A stretch of 64,000 nucleotides of DNA. Origin: Nocardioides sp. NBC_00368 (GTDB lineage Bacteria; Actinomycetota; Actinomycetes; Propionibacteriales; Nocardioidaceae). The position numbers were made by a program, and so were the translations under genes. Positions 7,375 to 15,513 of the stretch are shown one piece after another (the first letter of the stretch is position 1; each line of letters begins with the position of its first letter). The stretch lies in contig NZ_CP107970.1 of the NCBI RefSeq assembly GCF_036090055.1, forward strand, positions 1,366,501 through 1,430,500, written 5' to 3'. The notes beneath the pieces are model-generated. The model made no database searches. It was not told the DNA's origin and saw nothing but the letters and a program-made list of their open reading frames with translations.

Positions 7375-8279
7375 GACACGAGCTCCTTGTTGCTGGTCAT
7401 CTCGAAGAAGACGTCCTCCAGGGAGCGCTCCGCGACGGTGACCTCGTGGACATCGATGGAGTGGGCGACCAGATGACGTACGACGTCGGGGGCCGCCGTG
7501 GCGGGCAGCTCGACCTCGAGCGTCTCGTTGCCGATGCGGCGTACGCCTTCGTCGCCGGCGAGCCGCATGACGGCGGCCAGCGCGGCATCCTCCGGGGTGG
7601 CCCGGACCCGAAGGGTCGCGCCGCCGCGCAGGTCGGCGACGGTGGACTCGCGCAGCAGCCGGCCGTTGTCGATCACGCCCACGCGGTCGCAGATCTCCTG
7701 CACCTCGGCGAGGATGTGGCTGGAGAGGATGACCGTCTGACCGGCGTCGGCGAGCGAGACGACCAGGGCCCGCATGTCCGCCATACCGGCCGGGTCGAGC
7801 CCGTTGGTGGGCTCGTCGAGCACGAGCAGGTCGGGTGAGCCGAGCATCGCGGCGGCGACGCCGAGGCGCTGCTTCATCCCGAGCGAGTAGCCCTTGAAGG
7901 CGTCCTTCGCCCGGTCGGCGAGGTCGACCATCTCCAGCACGCGGTCGACCTCGGCGTTCGGCAGGTCCTGGTAGCGCGCCATCGTGCGCAGGTTGTCGCG
8001 GCCGCTCAGGTAGGGGTAGAAGCCGGGGCCCTCGATCAGGGCGCCGATCCGGGCAGTGACGTCGGGTCGCCCGGCGGGCCGGCCCAGGACGCTGGCCGAT
8101 CCGGCGGTGGGCCGGATCAGGCCGAGCATCATCCGCAAGGTGGTCGTCTTGCCGGCCCCGTTGGGGCCGAGGAAGCCGTACACCTCGCCACGCTTGACGG
8201 TCATGCTGACCCGGTCGACGGCGAGCCTGTCGCCGTACCGCTTGGTCAGCCCGTAGGTCTCAACCACAAGTTCGTTCAT
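7371..8279 (-). CDS. ABC exporter ATP-binding protein
   Basis: A 302-residue BcrA/CcmA-like ATPase. Walker A GPNGAGKTT is near residue 40, the signature YSLGMKQRLGVAAAM near residue 135, Walker B LLVLDEPTNGLDP near 155, and the H-loop SSHIL near 190; the C-terminal 80 residues are the usual extension of drug-export ATPases. The start is ATG 8279 (NELVVETYGLTKRYG), matching the family N-terminus. The open frame continues far upstream, but that stretch is antisense to the histidine kinase. It energises the permease encoded immediately downstream and is probably controlled by the divergent two-component pair. Confidence 0.9.
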   Translation of the reverse strand: MNELVVETYGLTKRYGDRLAVDRVSMTVKRGEVYGFLGPNGAGKTTTLRMMLGLIRPTAGSASVLGRPAGRPDVTARIGALIEGPGFYPYLSGRDNLRTMARYQDLPNAEVDRVLEMVDLADRAKDAFKGYSLGMKQRLGVAAAMLGSPDLLVLDEPTNGLDPAGMADMRALVVSLADAGQTVILSSHILAEVQEICDRVGVIDNGRLLRESTVADLRGGATLRVRATPEDAALAAVMRLAGDEGVRRIGNETLEVELPATAAPDVVRHLVAHSIDVHEVTVAERSLEDVFFEMTSNKELVS

Positions 8280-8411
8280 GCCTCTCACGCTCTCGTGGCC
8301 GCCCCCTGACCGGCATCGGCACCGCGGCGGCTCCGGGTTACGCAGATCTGCGTACGCGGCTGGCCGCCGTTGTCGTACGTCTCGGGCCCCCGCGCGAACT
8401 ACGGTGTGTCC

Positions 8412-9635
8412 ATGTCCCGGATCCGTCGTCATTGGCTCCCGTGGCTGATCGTCGTGGTGGAGCTCGTCGGCTCGCTGGGCAGCAACGCCCAGGCCGACAC
8501 CCGGGGGCCGGCCGTGCTGCCCGCCCTCATCGCCCTCGTCGCCGTCCTCCCGGTGCTGCTCAGCCGCCCGCCTGCCTGGGCGGTCGCGGTGAGCGGGGCA
8601 TGTGTCGGGGGCTACTTCACAGCGGGCTACGCCGACGGGCCGATCTTCATGGCGCTGCCTGTGGTCACGTTCGCGACGGCGTTGTCGCTGCCGCCACGCA
8701 AGTGGCTCGGCTGGGCGGTCGCGGCGGCGGCGCTCGTGGCCACCGGGATCATGCTGAACCCGACGGAGAGCCCGCGGTTCGACGGCGGCCGCGGTCCTTG
8801 GGGACCCGGCGGCGGCCCGGAGGGCGACCTCTCCCAGTGGCAGGCCTTCGGGCAGGTGGCGCTGATCGCCGCGTGCGGTGCGGTTGGGGCCGCGATGCGC
8901 TCCCGCAACGAGGCCCGCGCCCAGCGGCGGCGCCGCGCGGTCAGCGACGAGCGGGTGCGGATGGCCACCGACCTGCACGACGGCGTCGGTCACGGGCTGG
9001 CGGTGATCGCGATGCAGGCGGGTGCCGCGCTGCACGTGCTCGACCGGGACCCGGAGGCGGCACGCCGCAACCTGGAGGCGATCCGGGCCGAGAGCAAGGA
9101 GTCGCTCGACCTGCTGCGCCGGCAGCTTGCCCGGCTGACGGACACGGAGGTCGGCACGCAGGAGGCGCCACGAGCACCGGAGCACGGGCTCGCCGACCTG
9201 CCTGCACTGGTCGAGCGGGTGCGCACCGGAGGTCTGGACGTCTCGCTCCGGCTCGAGGTGACCTCGGCGCCGGCGGACGCCGAGCGGGCTGCGTACGCCG
9301 TGGTCCAGGAGGGGCTCACCAACGTGCTGCGACATGCGGGAGCGTCCCGCGCCGAGGTCTCGGTCGTGGTCATCTCGACAAGCTCGATACAACGCTCGAC
9401 AGGCTCGACCACCGGGGAGACCGCCGAGATGGTCGTGACGGTGCACGACGACGGGCGGGGATCGGACATTCCGAGCAAAGAAAGGCGCTCTGGGACGGGA
9501 ATTGTGGGAATGCGGTCGCGCGTGGAGGCACTTGGAGGCACCCTAGAGGCGGGGCCGGAGGTACGGGGCTTCCGGCTGCGGGCTTCCATCCCGCTTTCTG
9601 GGTCCTCGGCGGGTGGCGCGGAGGGGCTGGCATGA
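8412..9635 (+). CDS. NarL-type two-component sensor histidine kinase
   Basis: A 407-residue membrane kinase. The first 160 residues hold four or five membrane helices; the HisKA_3 dimerisation helix carries HDGVGHGLAVIAMQ with the phospho-accepting His at about residue 189. The ATPase domain has the N-box AVVQEGLTNVLRHAGAS and G-boxes HDDGRGSD and GTGIVGMRSRVEALGG. Between two strands of the ATPase domain lies an unusual Ser/Thr-rich stretch (ISTSSIQRSTGSTTGE) encoded by a REP-like DNA element at 9368-9413. The ATG is six bases after a -10-like TACGGT (8400-8405), so the transcript is probably leaderless. Couples to the response regulator by an ATGA overlap. Confidence 0.88.
   Translation: MSRIRRHWLPWLIVVVELVGSLGSNAQADTRGPAVLPALIALVAVLPVLLSRPPAWAVAVSGACVGGYFTAGYADGPIFMALPVVTFATALSLPPRKWLGWAVAAAALVATGIMLNPTESPRFDGGRGPWGPGGGPEGDLSQWQAFGQVALIAACGAVGAAMRSRNEARAQRRRRAVSDERVRMATDLHDGVGHGLAVIAMQAGAALHVLDRDPEAARRNLEAIRAESKESLDLLRRQLARLTDTEVGTQEAPRAPEHGLADLPALVERVRTGGLDVSLRLEVTSAPADAERAAYAVVQEGLTNVLRHAGASRAEVSVVVISTSSIQRSTGSTTGETAEMVVTVHDDGRGSDIPSKERRSGTGIVGMRSRVEALGGTLEAGPEVRGFRLRASIPLSGSSAGGAEGLA
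9368..9413. repeat. REP-like palindromic element inside a coding region
   Basis: The sequence runs GGTCATCTCGACAAGCTCG ... GCTCGACAGGCTCGACCACC, an imperfect palindrome of the GGTGGTCGAGC / GTCGAGA type that I recall as common between genes in actinobacteria. Here it lies in frame within the histidine kinase ATPase domain and adds about 15 residues not needed by the fold. A second, related element is intergenic at 56002-56057. Confidence 0.6.
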
Positions 9636-10303
9636 GCAGTGTTGATCCGGGGAAGATCAGCGTCGCTCTGGTCGATGACCAGCCCCTGGTTCGCATGGGC
9701 CTGGCGACGATGATCGGCGCCGAGACCGATCTGGAGATCGTCGGCGAGGCCTCCGACGGCAGCGCGGCGCTGCCGATGCTGCGCCGCACCCACCCCGACG
9801 TCGTGCTCTGCGACATCCGGATGCCGGTCCTCGACGGCCTCGGCATGCTGGAGCAGGTGACTCGCGACGCCTCCTTGAAGGACGTACGTGTGGTGATGCT
9901 GACGACCTTCGAGCTCGACGAGTACGTCTTCGAGGCGCTCCGGCTGGGTGCGAGCGGGTTCCTGCTCAAGGACGCCGAGCCGGTCGCCCTGCTGGACGCC
10001 ATCCGGGTCGTCGCCGAGGGCGGCTCGCTGCTCGCGCCGACGGTGACCAGGCGGGTGATCGAGGAGTTCGGATCGCCCCGCCGGGCCACCAACCCGCATC
10101 CGCGGCTCGGTGACCTGACCGAGCGCGAGCGGGAGATGGTCGCCTGGGTGGCGACCGGCCGCTCCAACGCCGAGATCGCCGCCGAGCTCGTGGTCAGCCC
10201 GGACACGGTCCGCACGCACGTCTCGCGCGCGATGGTGAAGCTGCACGCCCGCGACCGGGCCCAGCTCGTCGTCTTCGCGATCGAGTCGGGCCTGAAGGTC
10301 TAG
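9632..10303 (+). CDS. NarL/FixJ-family response regulator
   Basis: A 223-residue regulator. The receiver domain has the acidic pair in ALVDDQPLVRMG, the phospho-acceptor Asp at about residue 61 (LCDIRMPVLDG), the conserved Thr in MLTTFELDEYVF and Lys in LLKDAEP. The C-terminal LuxR-type HTH is LTEREREMVAWVATGRSNAEIAAEL ... VSPDTVRTHVSRAMVKL. Its start overlaps the kinase stop. The most likely target is the divergent ABC exporter at 6529-8279, as in other ABC/two-component detoxification modules; no operator was identified in 8280-8411. Confidence 0.92.
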   Translation: MSSVDPGKISVALVDDQPLVRMGLATMIGAETDLEIVGEASDGSAALPMLRRTHPDVVLCDIRMPVLDGLGMLEQVTRDASLKDVRVVMLTTFELDEYVFEALRLGASGFLLKDAEPVALLDAIRVVAEGGSLLAPTVTRRVIEEFGSPRRATNPHPRLGDLTEREREMVAWVATGRSNAEIAAELVVSPDTVRTHVSRAMVKLHARDRAQLVVFAIESGLKV

Positions 10304-10328
10304 CCGGACAGATCTCCCGGGCCGGGAT

Positions 10329-10499
10329 TCAGGCGACGAACGCGATGCTGCCCGGCATCACGACCGGAGCGCAGGGGCAGGTGTCGCTGCAGGCGAGGTA
10401 GGTGTGGACTTCGTGGCCGCAGCGCGGGCACGGCAGGAAGTGCGACATCGGGAAGCTGCGTACGTTGGTGTTCTCGGTGTCCTGAGCTGTGTCCCACAT
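10329..10499 (-). CDS. Small Cys-rich protein, putative zinc-binding (56 aa)
   Basis: A 56-residue frame with an AGGAGA ribosome-binding site seven bases before its ATG. It contains CPRCGHEVHTYLACSDTCPC (residues 24-43): CPRC at 24-27 followed by HEVH and a second Cys cluster, which suggests a small zinc ribbon or other metal site. The rest is SFPMSHFLP before and APVVMPGSIAFVA after. It lies between the stop of the response regulator and the AraC-type gene, transcribed away from the latter, with 111 bases between the two starts. No family recognised. Codon use is typical of the genome (third positions mostly G/C). Confidence 0.65.
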   Translation of the reverse strand: MWDTAQDTENTNVRSFPMSHFLPCPRCGHEVHTYLACSDTCPCAPVVMPGSIAFVA

Positions 10500-10610
10500 G
10501 ACTTTCTCCTATCCGTGTTTGTGCCTTCGCCTACTCCACGAGTGTGCGCGCCCGATTTCGACACCTTTACTTCGACACGCGGCAGATTCATCAAATGGGA
10601 GGATCGGAGG

Positions 10611-11060
10611 GTGACGAGCAAGCCCGACCAGGAACAGCGCCTTCGTGACCTGAAGCTGCTGCGGAAGGTCAAGGACCGGATCGACCGGGAGTACGCGCAG
10701 CCCCTCGACGTGGAGGCGCTGGCCGCCGGCGTGCACATGTCGGCCGGGCACCTGAGCCGGGAGTTCCGCAAGGCCTACGGCGAGCCGCCTTACTCCTACC
10801 TGATGACCCGGCGTGTGGAGCGGGCGATGACGCTGCTGCGGCGCGGCGACCTCAGCGTCACGGAGATCTGCTTCGCGGTCGGCTTCGGGTCGCTGGGGAC
10901 GTTCTCGACGCGGTTCAGCGAGCTCGTCGGGATGTCCCCGAGCGTCTACCGGGACAAGGCGACGAGCGGTGGCGACGGGATCCCGCCATGCGTTTCGAAG
11001 CAGGTCACCAGACCGGTCAGGAATCGAGAAGCGAAGGTGCCTGACCCCTACATAACGTAA
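10611..11060 (+). CDS. AraC-family transcriptional regulator (DNA-binding domain only)
   Basis: A 149-residue protein that is essentially a stand-alone AraC/XylS HTH domain: first helix-turn-helix LDVEALAAGVHMSAGHLSREFRKAYG, second SVTEICFAVGFGSLGTFSTRFSELVGMSPSVYR. No N-terminal sensor domain is present. GTG 10611 is chosen because GGAGG lies right before it and the residues upstream lie in the promoter of the opposite gene. The next gene, a VOC-domain protein, begins five bases after its stop; AraC-VOC pairs of this kind are common in actinobacteria and the regulator probably controls the pair. Confidence 0.88.
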   Translation: MTSKPDQEQRLRDLKLLRKVKDRIDREYAQPLDVEALAAGVHMSAGHLSREFRKAYGEPPYSYLMTRRVERAMTLLRRGDLSVTEICFAVGFGSLGTFSTRFSELVGMSPSVYRDKATSGGDGIPPCVSKQVTRPVRNREAKVPDPYIT

Positions 11061-11065
11061 GGGCC

Positions 11066-11488
11066 ATGGACATCAACATCTGCCACAGCTACCTTCCGCA
11101 CACCGATCCCGAGGCCTCGCTGAGGTTCTACCGGGACCTGCTGGGTTTCGAGGTCAGGAAGGACGTCGGGTACGAGGCGATGCGCTGGCTCACCATCGGA
11201 CCGCCGTCTCAGCCGAGCGTGAGCGTCGTGCTCTACCCGCCGCTCGCCGACCCGAACATCAGCGAGGACGAGGGCCGTGTCATCCAGGAGATGATGGCCA
11301 AGGGCACCTTCGCCAGCCTCATGCTCTCCTCCCCGGACGTCGACGCCGCCTTCGAGAAGATCCAGGCCGGCATCGACGCCGCCGGCGGCGAGATCATGTC
11401 GGAGCCGACCGACCAGGACTGGGGGATGAGGGACTGCTCGTTCCGCGACCCGGCGGGCAACACGGTCCGTCTCCAGCAGATCAAGTGA
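11066..11488 (+). CDS. VOC (glyoxalase/bleomycin-resistance) family protein
   Basis: A 140-residue single-chain VOC protein with two beta-alpha-beta-beta-beta modules: LPHTDPEASLRFYRDLLGFEV at the start and FRDPAGNTVRLQQ at the end. Such proteins bind a metal and act as glyoxalases, dioxygenases or drug-binding proteins; the substrate cannot be told. It follows an AraC regulator by five bases, but also has its own -10-like TAACGT (11053-11058) seven bases before the ATG, so it may be transcribed separately as a leaderless mRNA. Confidence 0.85.
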   Translation: MDINICHSYLPHTDPEASLRFYRDLLGFEVRKDVGYEAMRWLTIGPPSQPSVSVVLYPPLADPNISEDEGRVIQEMMAKGTFASLMLSSPDVDAAFEKIQAGIDAAGGEIMSEPTDQDWGMRDCSFRDPAGNTVRLQQIK

Positions 11489-11540
11489 GCCCGGAAAAAT
11501 GTGCACGCCCGGGTTCGATCCTCCGGCTAGCCTGACCGCC

Positions 11541-13901
11541 ATGAACGATCCGAGCACGGCCGCACACGACGCCGACACGCACGATCTGATCCGCGTCCAG
11601 GGCGCCCGGCAGAACAACCTCAAGGACGTCTCGGTCGAGATCCCCAAGCGCCGGCTCTCGGTGTTCACCGGGGTGTCGGGCTCGGGGAAGTCGTCGCTGG
11701 TCTTCGGCACGATCGCGGCGGAGTCGCGGCGGCTGATCGACGAGACCTACTCCACCTTCATCCAGGGCTTCATGCCCAGCCTGCCGCGGCCCGAGGTCGA
11801 CGCGATGGAGGGGCTGACCACCGCCATCCTGGTCGACCAGGAGCGGCTCGGCGCCAACCCGCGCTCGACCCTGGGCACGGTCACCGACGCCCACGCGATG
11901 CTGCGCTCGCTGTTCAGCCGGCTGGGGGAGCCGTTCATCGGCGGGCCGACCGCGTTCTCGTTCAACATCCCCACCACCCGGGCCTCGGGCGTGATGACGG
12001 GACCGAAGGGCGAGAAGACGATCGTCAAGGATGCGGTCTACCTCGGCGGCATGTGTGCCGAGTGCGAGGGCCGCGGGACCATCTCCGACCTCGACCTCGC
12101 CGTCATCATCGACGAGTCGAAGTCGCTGGTCGACGGGGCGATCCTGGTGCCCGGCTACACCGCCGACGGCTGGATGGTGGCCGCTTTCAAGGTGGTCGTG
12201 CCGCCGGACGTCCCGATCAAGGACCTGACCGAGGAGCAGCGCCACGACCTGCTCTACGCCGAGCCGCGCAAGATCAAGCTCGAGGGCATCAACGCGACCT
12301 ACGAGGGCCTGATCCCGAAGATCCGCAAGTCGATGTTCAGCAAGGACGTCGAGGCGCTGCAGCCCCACATCAAGAAGTTCGTCGAGGCGGCGGCGGTCTT
12401 CAAGCCGTGCCCCGCCTGTGGTGGCACCCGGCTCAACGAGTCGGCGCTCTCCTCGAAGATCCGGGGCAAGTCGATCGCGGACGTGTGCGCGATGCAGGTC
12501 ACCGACGCGGCGGAATGGCTGCGGAGCATCGACGAACCCGGAGTCGCGCCGCTGGTGGCCGGGCTCCTGCACCTGTTCGACTCGTTCGTCGAGATCGGAC
12601 TGGGCTATCTCTCCCTCGACCGGCCCTCCGGCACCCTGAGCGGCGGTGAGGCGCAGCGTACGAAGATGGTCCGTCACCTCGGCTCCGCGCTCACCGACGT
12701 GACCTACGTCTTCGACGAGCCGACCGTCGGGCTGCACCCGCACGACATCCAGCGGATGAACAAGCTGCTCCTCGACCTGCGCGACAAGGGCAACACCGTC
12801 CTGGTCGTCGAGCACAAGCCGGAGACGATCGCGATCGCCGACCACGTCGTCGACCTCGGCCCCGGCGCCGGTAGCGACGGCGGCACGATCTGCTTCGAGG
12901 GCACCTACGAGGGCCTTGCGAAGGCCGACACGCTCACCGGGCGCCACCTCGGCCACCGGGCGTCTGTGAAGGAGACCGTACGCACCCCGAAGGGACACCT
13001 GGAGATCCGCGGAGCGACCTCGCACAACCTCCGCAACGTCGACGTGGACATCCCGCTCGGGGTGCTGACCGTCGTCACCGGGGTCGCCGGCTCGGGCAAG
13101 TCGTCGCTGATCCACGGCTCCATCCCGGCGGGTGCCGACGTCGAGTTCGTCGACCAGAGCGCGATCAAGGGGTCACGCCGGAGCAACCCGGCCACCTACA
13201 CCGGCCTGCTCGAGCCCATCCGCAAGGCGTTCGCGAAGGCCAACGGGGTCAAGCCGGCGCTCTTCTCGGCCAACTCCGAGGGCGCCTGCCCGACGTGCAA
13301 GGGCAACGGGATGATCTACACCGAGCTCGGGTTCATGGAGACCGTCGCCTCGCCGTGCGAGGACTGCGGCGGCAAGCGGTTCCAGGCGCTTGTGCTGGAG
13401 TACCGTCTCGGCGGGCTCAACATCGCCGAGGTGCTCGACCTCTCGGTCGCCAAGGCTCACGAGTTCTTCTCCACGGGCGACTCGAAGGTGCCCCCGGCCG
13501 CCAAGATCCTGGAGCGGATGAGCGACGTCGGCCTCGGCTACCTCAAGCTCGGCCAGCCGCTCAACACCCTCTCCGGTGGCGAGCGGCAGCGGATCAAGCT
13601 GGCCATGCACCTGGGGGAGAAGGGCGGGACGTACGTCCTCGACGAGCCGACCACCGGTCTTCACCTGGCCGACGTCGACAACCTGCTCGCGCTGCTCGAC
13701 AAGCTGGTCGACGCCGGGAAGTCGGTCATCGTGATCGAGCACCACCAGGCTGTCATGGTCCACGCCGACTGGATCATCGACCTCGGCCCGGGTGCCGGTC
13801 ACGACGGTGGCCTGGTCGTCTTCGAAGGTACGCCCGCCGAGCTCGTCGCGAAGAAGTCGACGCTGACCGGCGAGCACCTGGCGGCGTACGTCGGCGCCTG
13901 A
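11541..13901 (+). CDS. UvrA-like ABC ATPase, short paralogue
   Basis: A 786-residue protein with two UvrA-type ATPase halves: Walker A GVSGSGKSSLVF near residue 40 and GVAGSGKSSLIH near 515, signatures LSGGEAQR and LSGGERQR, Walker B FDEPTVGLHP and LDEPTTGLHL. CxxC pairs occur at CAEC, CPAC, CPTC and CEDC. Canonical UvrA is about 940-970 residues; the missing length falls in the insertion domains, including the UvrB-binding region, so this is a UvrA2/drug-resistance type paralogue rather than the repair enzyme. Related proteins protect producers from DNA-binding drugs. TAGCCT at 11528-11533 ends seven bases before ATG: leaderless. Confidence 0.85.
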   Translation: MNDPSTAAHDADTHDLIRVQGARQNNLKDVSVEIPKRRLSVFTGVSGSGKSSLVFGTIAAESRRLIDETYSTFIQGFMPSLPRPEVDAMEGLTTAILVDQERLGANPRSTLGTVTDAHAMLRSLFSRLGEPFIGGPTAFSFNIPTTRASGVMTGPKGEKTIVKDAVYLGGMCAECEGRGTISDLDLAVIIDESKSLVDGAILVPGYTADGWMVAAFKVVVPPDVPIKDLTEEQRHDLLYAEPRKIKLEGINATYEGLIPKIRKSMFSKDVEALQPHIKKFVEAAAVFKPCPACGGTRLNESALSSKIRGKSIADVCAMQVTDAAEWLRSIDEPGVAPLVAGLLHLFDSFVEIGLGYLSLDRPSGTLSGGEAQRTKMVRHLGSALTDVTYVFDEPTVGLHPHDIQRMNKLLLDLRDKGNTVLVVEHKPETIAIADHVVDLGPGAGSDGGTICFEGTYEGLAKADTLTGRHLGHRASVKETVRTPKGHLEIRGATSHNLRNVDVDIPLGVLTVVTGVAGSGKSSLIHGSIPAGADVEFVDQSAIKGSRRSNPATYTGLLEPIRKAFAKANGVKPALFSANSEGACPTCKGNGMIYTELGFMETVASPCEDCGGKRFQALVLEYRLGGLNIAEVLDLSVAKAHEFFSTGDSKVPPAAKILERMSDVGLGYLKLGQPLNTLSGGERQRIKLAMHLGEKGGTYVLDEPTTGLHLADVDNLLALLDKLVDAGKSVIVIEHHQAVMVHADWIIDLGPGAGHDGGLVVFEGTPAELVAKKSTLTGEHLAAYVGA

Positions 13902-14016
13902 TCTGACCCCCCGGGTGGTGCGAATCACGTCCGGTTGCGGCCATCTGGATGCGGTCGGGGTGGAGGGTCACGCTTAGTGTGCATTGGTTGCAGTATCAAT
14001 CAAGGAGCACCCGAGA

Positions 14017-14499
14017 ATGACCCTCCACCTACCCGAGCACAGGCGGACCACGGCGGTGGAGATCACGCCCGTCCGGGAGCGGCCGGTGTCAGTATGGCCG
14101 CGCGGCCTGGTGGCCACGGCGATCGCCGCGGTCACCACCACGGTGATGGCCGTGATCGCCAAGGCGGCCGGGGTCGACTTCGGCAGCAGCCTCGGCGACG
14201 TACCGCTCTCCGCGTTCCCGATGCTCACCATCTACTGCTCGCTGATCGGGATCATCATCGCCGAGGTGATGATCCGGGTGGCAGCGATGCCCCGTTCGAC
14301 CTTCCAGATCACCATGATCGTGCTCACCGGGCTCTCCCTGATCCCCGACGTGCTGCCCGTCTTCGAGTTCGACCTGACCTTCGTGGGCTTCCTCTGCCTG
14401 ACGCACGTCGTCGCCGCCGCGATCGTGGTGCCGATGATCGCGCTCCGGATGGAGGAGCGCCGCGGCCTCGGACTGCCCGGCCCCGCCCATCGCCGATAG
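14017..14499 (+). CDS. DUF6069-like integral membrane protein
   Basis: A 160-residue protein with four membrane helices (ATAIAAVTTTVMAVIAKAAG, MLTIYCSLIGIIIAEVMI, FQITMIVLTGLSLIPDVLPV, FVGFLCLTHVVAAAIVVPMIAL). This four-helix plan, with an early helix and an Asp in the third helix, resembles the DUF6069 group. ATG 14017 is preferred over upstream TTG because AAGGAG lies nine bases before it. The short leader contains an inverted ATTG ... CAAT (13982-13999) that could be a repressor site. Function unknown. Confidence 0.7.
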   Translation: MTLHLPEHRRTTAVEITPVRERPVSVWPRGLVATAIAAVTTTVMAVIAKAAGVDFGSSLGDVPLSAFPMLTIYCSLIGIIIAEVMIRVAAMPRSTFQITMIVLTGLSLIPDVLPVFEFDLTFVGFLCLTHVVAAAIVVPMIALRMEERRGLGLPGPAHRR

Positions 14500-14538
14500 C
14501 GGACGCAGACTGTCCTGTTTCGATGGCATGGTGGACCC

Positions 14539-15009
14539 ATGGCTCTCGAGACTCGAACCTTCCAGGTCACCTTCGACGCGCACGACCCCCGCGCCCTCTC
14601 CACGTTCTGGCGTGACGTGCTCGGCTACGTCCACCCCGGTCCGCCGGGAGTCGAGGTCCCCGGGGGCAGCGACCCGCTGGAGGCCTGGGACGAGTTCCTC
14701 GCTCGTGTCGGAGTGCCGGAGGACCAGCGCAACAACGCCTCGGCGATCGAGGACCCCGCCGGCACCGGCCCGCGCGTCTTCTTCCAGCGCGTCCCCGAGT
14801 CGAAGACCGCCAAGAACCGCGTCCACCTCGACGTCCGGGCGGCTCCGGGGCTGCAGGGGGAGGAGCGGATGGCCGCGTTGGAGGCGGAGTGCGAGCGGGT
14901 CGTCGCCCTCGGCGCCACCCGGGTCCGCCGGTTCGAGCCCGAGCCGCCGATGAGCAACGGCTTCATCGTCATGCAGGACCCCGAGGGAAACGAGTGGTGC
15001 CTCGACTGA
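14539..15009 (+). CDS. VOC family protein
   Basis: A 156-residue glyoxalase-fold protein of the group found widely in actinobacteria (QVTFDAHDPRALSTFWRDVLGY at the N-terminus, IVMQDPEGNEWCLD at the C-terminus, with HLDVRA in the middle giving a second fold repeat). The conserved end NEWCLD is typical of this uncharacterised subgroup. The substrate is unknown. It stands alone, with the next start 21 bases downstream. Confidence 0.85.
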   Translation: MALETRTFQVTFDAHDPRALSTFWRDVLGYVHPGPPGVEVPGGSDPLEAWDEFLARVGVPEDQRNNASAIEDPAGTGPRVFFQRVPESKTAKNRVHLDVRAAPGLQGEERMAALEAECERVVALGATRVRRFEPEPPMSNGFIVMQDPEGNEWCLD

Positions 15010-15030
15010 GGTTCTTCCTATCCTCACGAC

Positions 15031-15513
15031 ATGCTGATCCGAGCGGCAGTCGCCGATGACGCCGAGGCGTTGACCGATCTCCACCTCGATGTGTGGGAGG
15101 AGGCGTACGCCGGCCTGATGCCGGACTCGATCTTCGTCGAGCGCCGTTCCCTGCGGGCCGAGCGGGTCGATCGGTGGCGTACGAACCTCGGGACCGGCCC
15201 GTTCTCCACCCTGGTCCTCGAGGACGACGAGCCGGGCCGGCTGCTCGGGTTCGCGAGCGCCGGACCGGGCCGTGACACCGATCCCGGGTTGCCGCCGCTG
15301 GAGCTCTCCGCCCTCTACGTCCGCGCGGAGAGGTACGGCACCGGCCTCGGCCATCGACTGCTCGAGAAGGCGATCGGGTCGTCGGCGGCGTACCTCTGGG
15401 TTCTCGACGGCAACCAGCGGGCGATCGTCTTCTACGAGCGACAGGGGTTCCGGTTCGACGGTGAGACCAAGGCCGAGTCCGTCGGCCTCCACCGGCGGAT
15501 GGTCCGCACCTAG
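15031..15513 (+). CDS. GNAT-family N-acetyltransferase
   Basis: A 160-residue acetyltransferase: beta strand LGFASAGPGR, then LSALYVRAERYGTGLGHRLLEKAIG with the acetyl-CoA pyrophosphate loop R-x-x-G-x-G (here ERYGTGLG), then NQRAIVFYERQGFRFDGE as the C-terminal motif. It probably acetylates an amino group of a small molecule or protein. TATCCT (15019-15024) ends six bases before ATG, so leaderless. Its stop overlaps the convergent methyltransferase stop by four bases. Confidence 0.88.
   Translation: MLIRAAVADDAEALTDLHLDVWEEAYAGLMPDSIFVERRSLRAERVDRWRTNLGTGPFSTLVLEDDEPGRLLGFASAGPGRDTDPGLPPLELSALYVRAERYGTGLGHRLLEKAIGSSAAYLWVLDGNQRAIVFYERQGFRFDGETKAESVGLHRRMVRT

Noticed and set aside
8280..9446. 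N-terminal extension of the ABC ATPase frame
   Set aside because: Antisense to the histidine kinase; ATG 8279 gives the family N-terminus.
11505..11530. tRNA T-loop-like GGGTTCGATCC
   Set aside because: No acceptor stem, anticodon arm or CCA pairs with it; it is in a promoter region before the UvrA-like gene.
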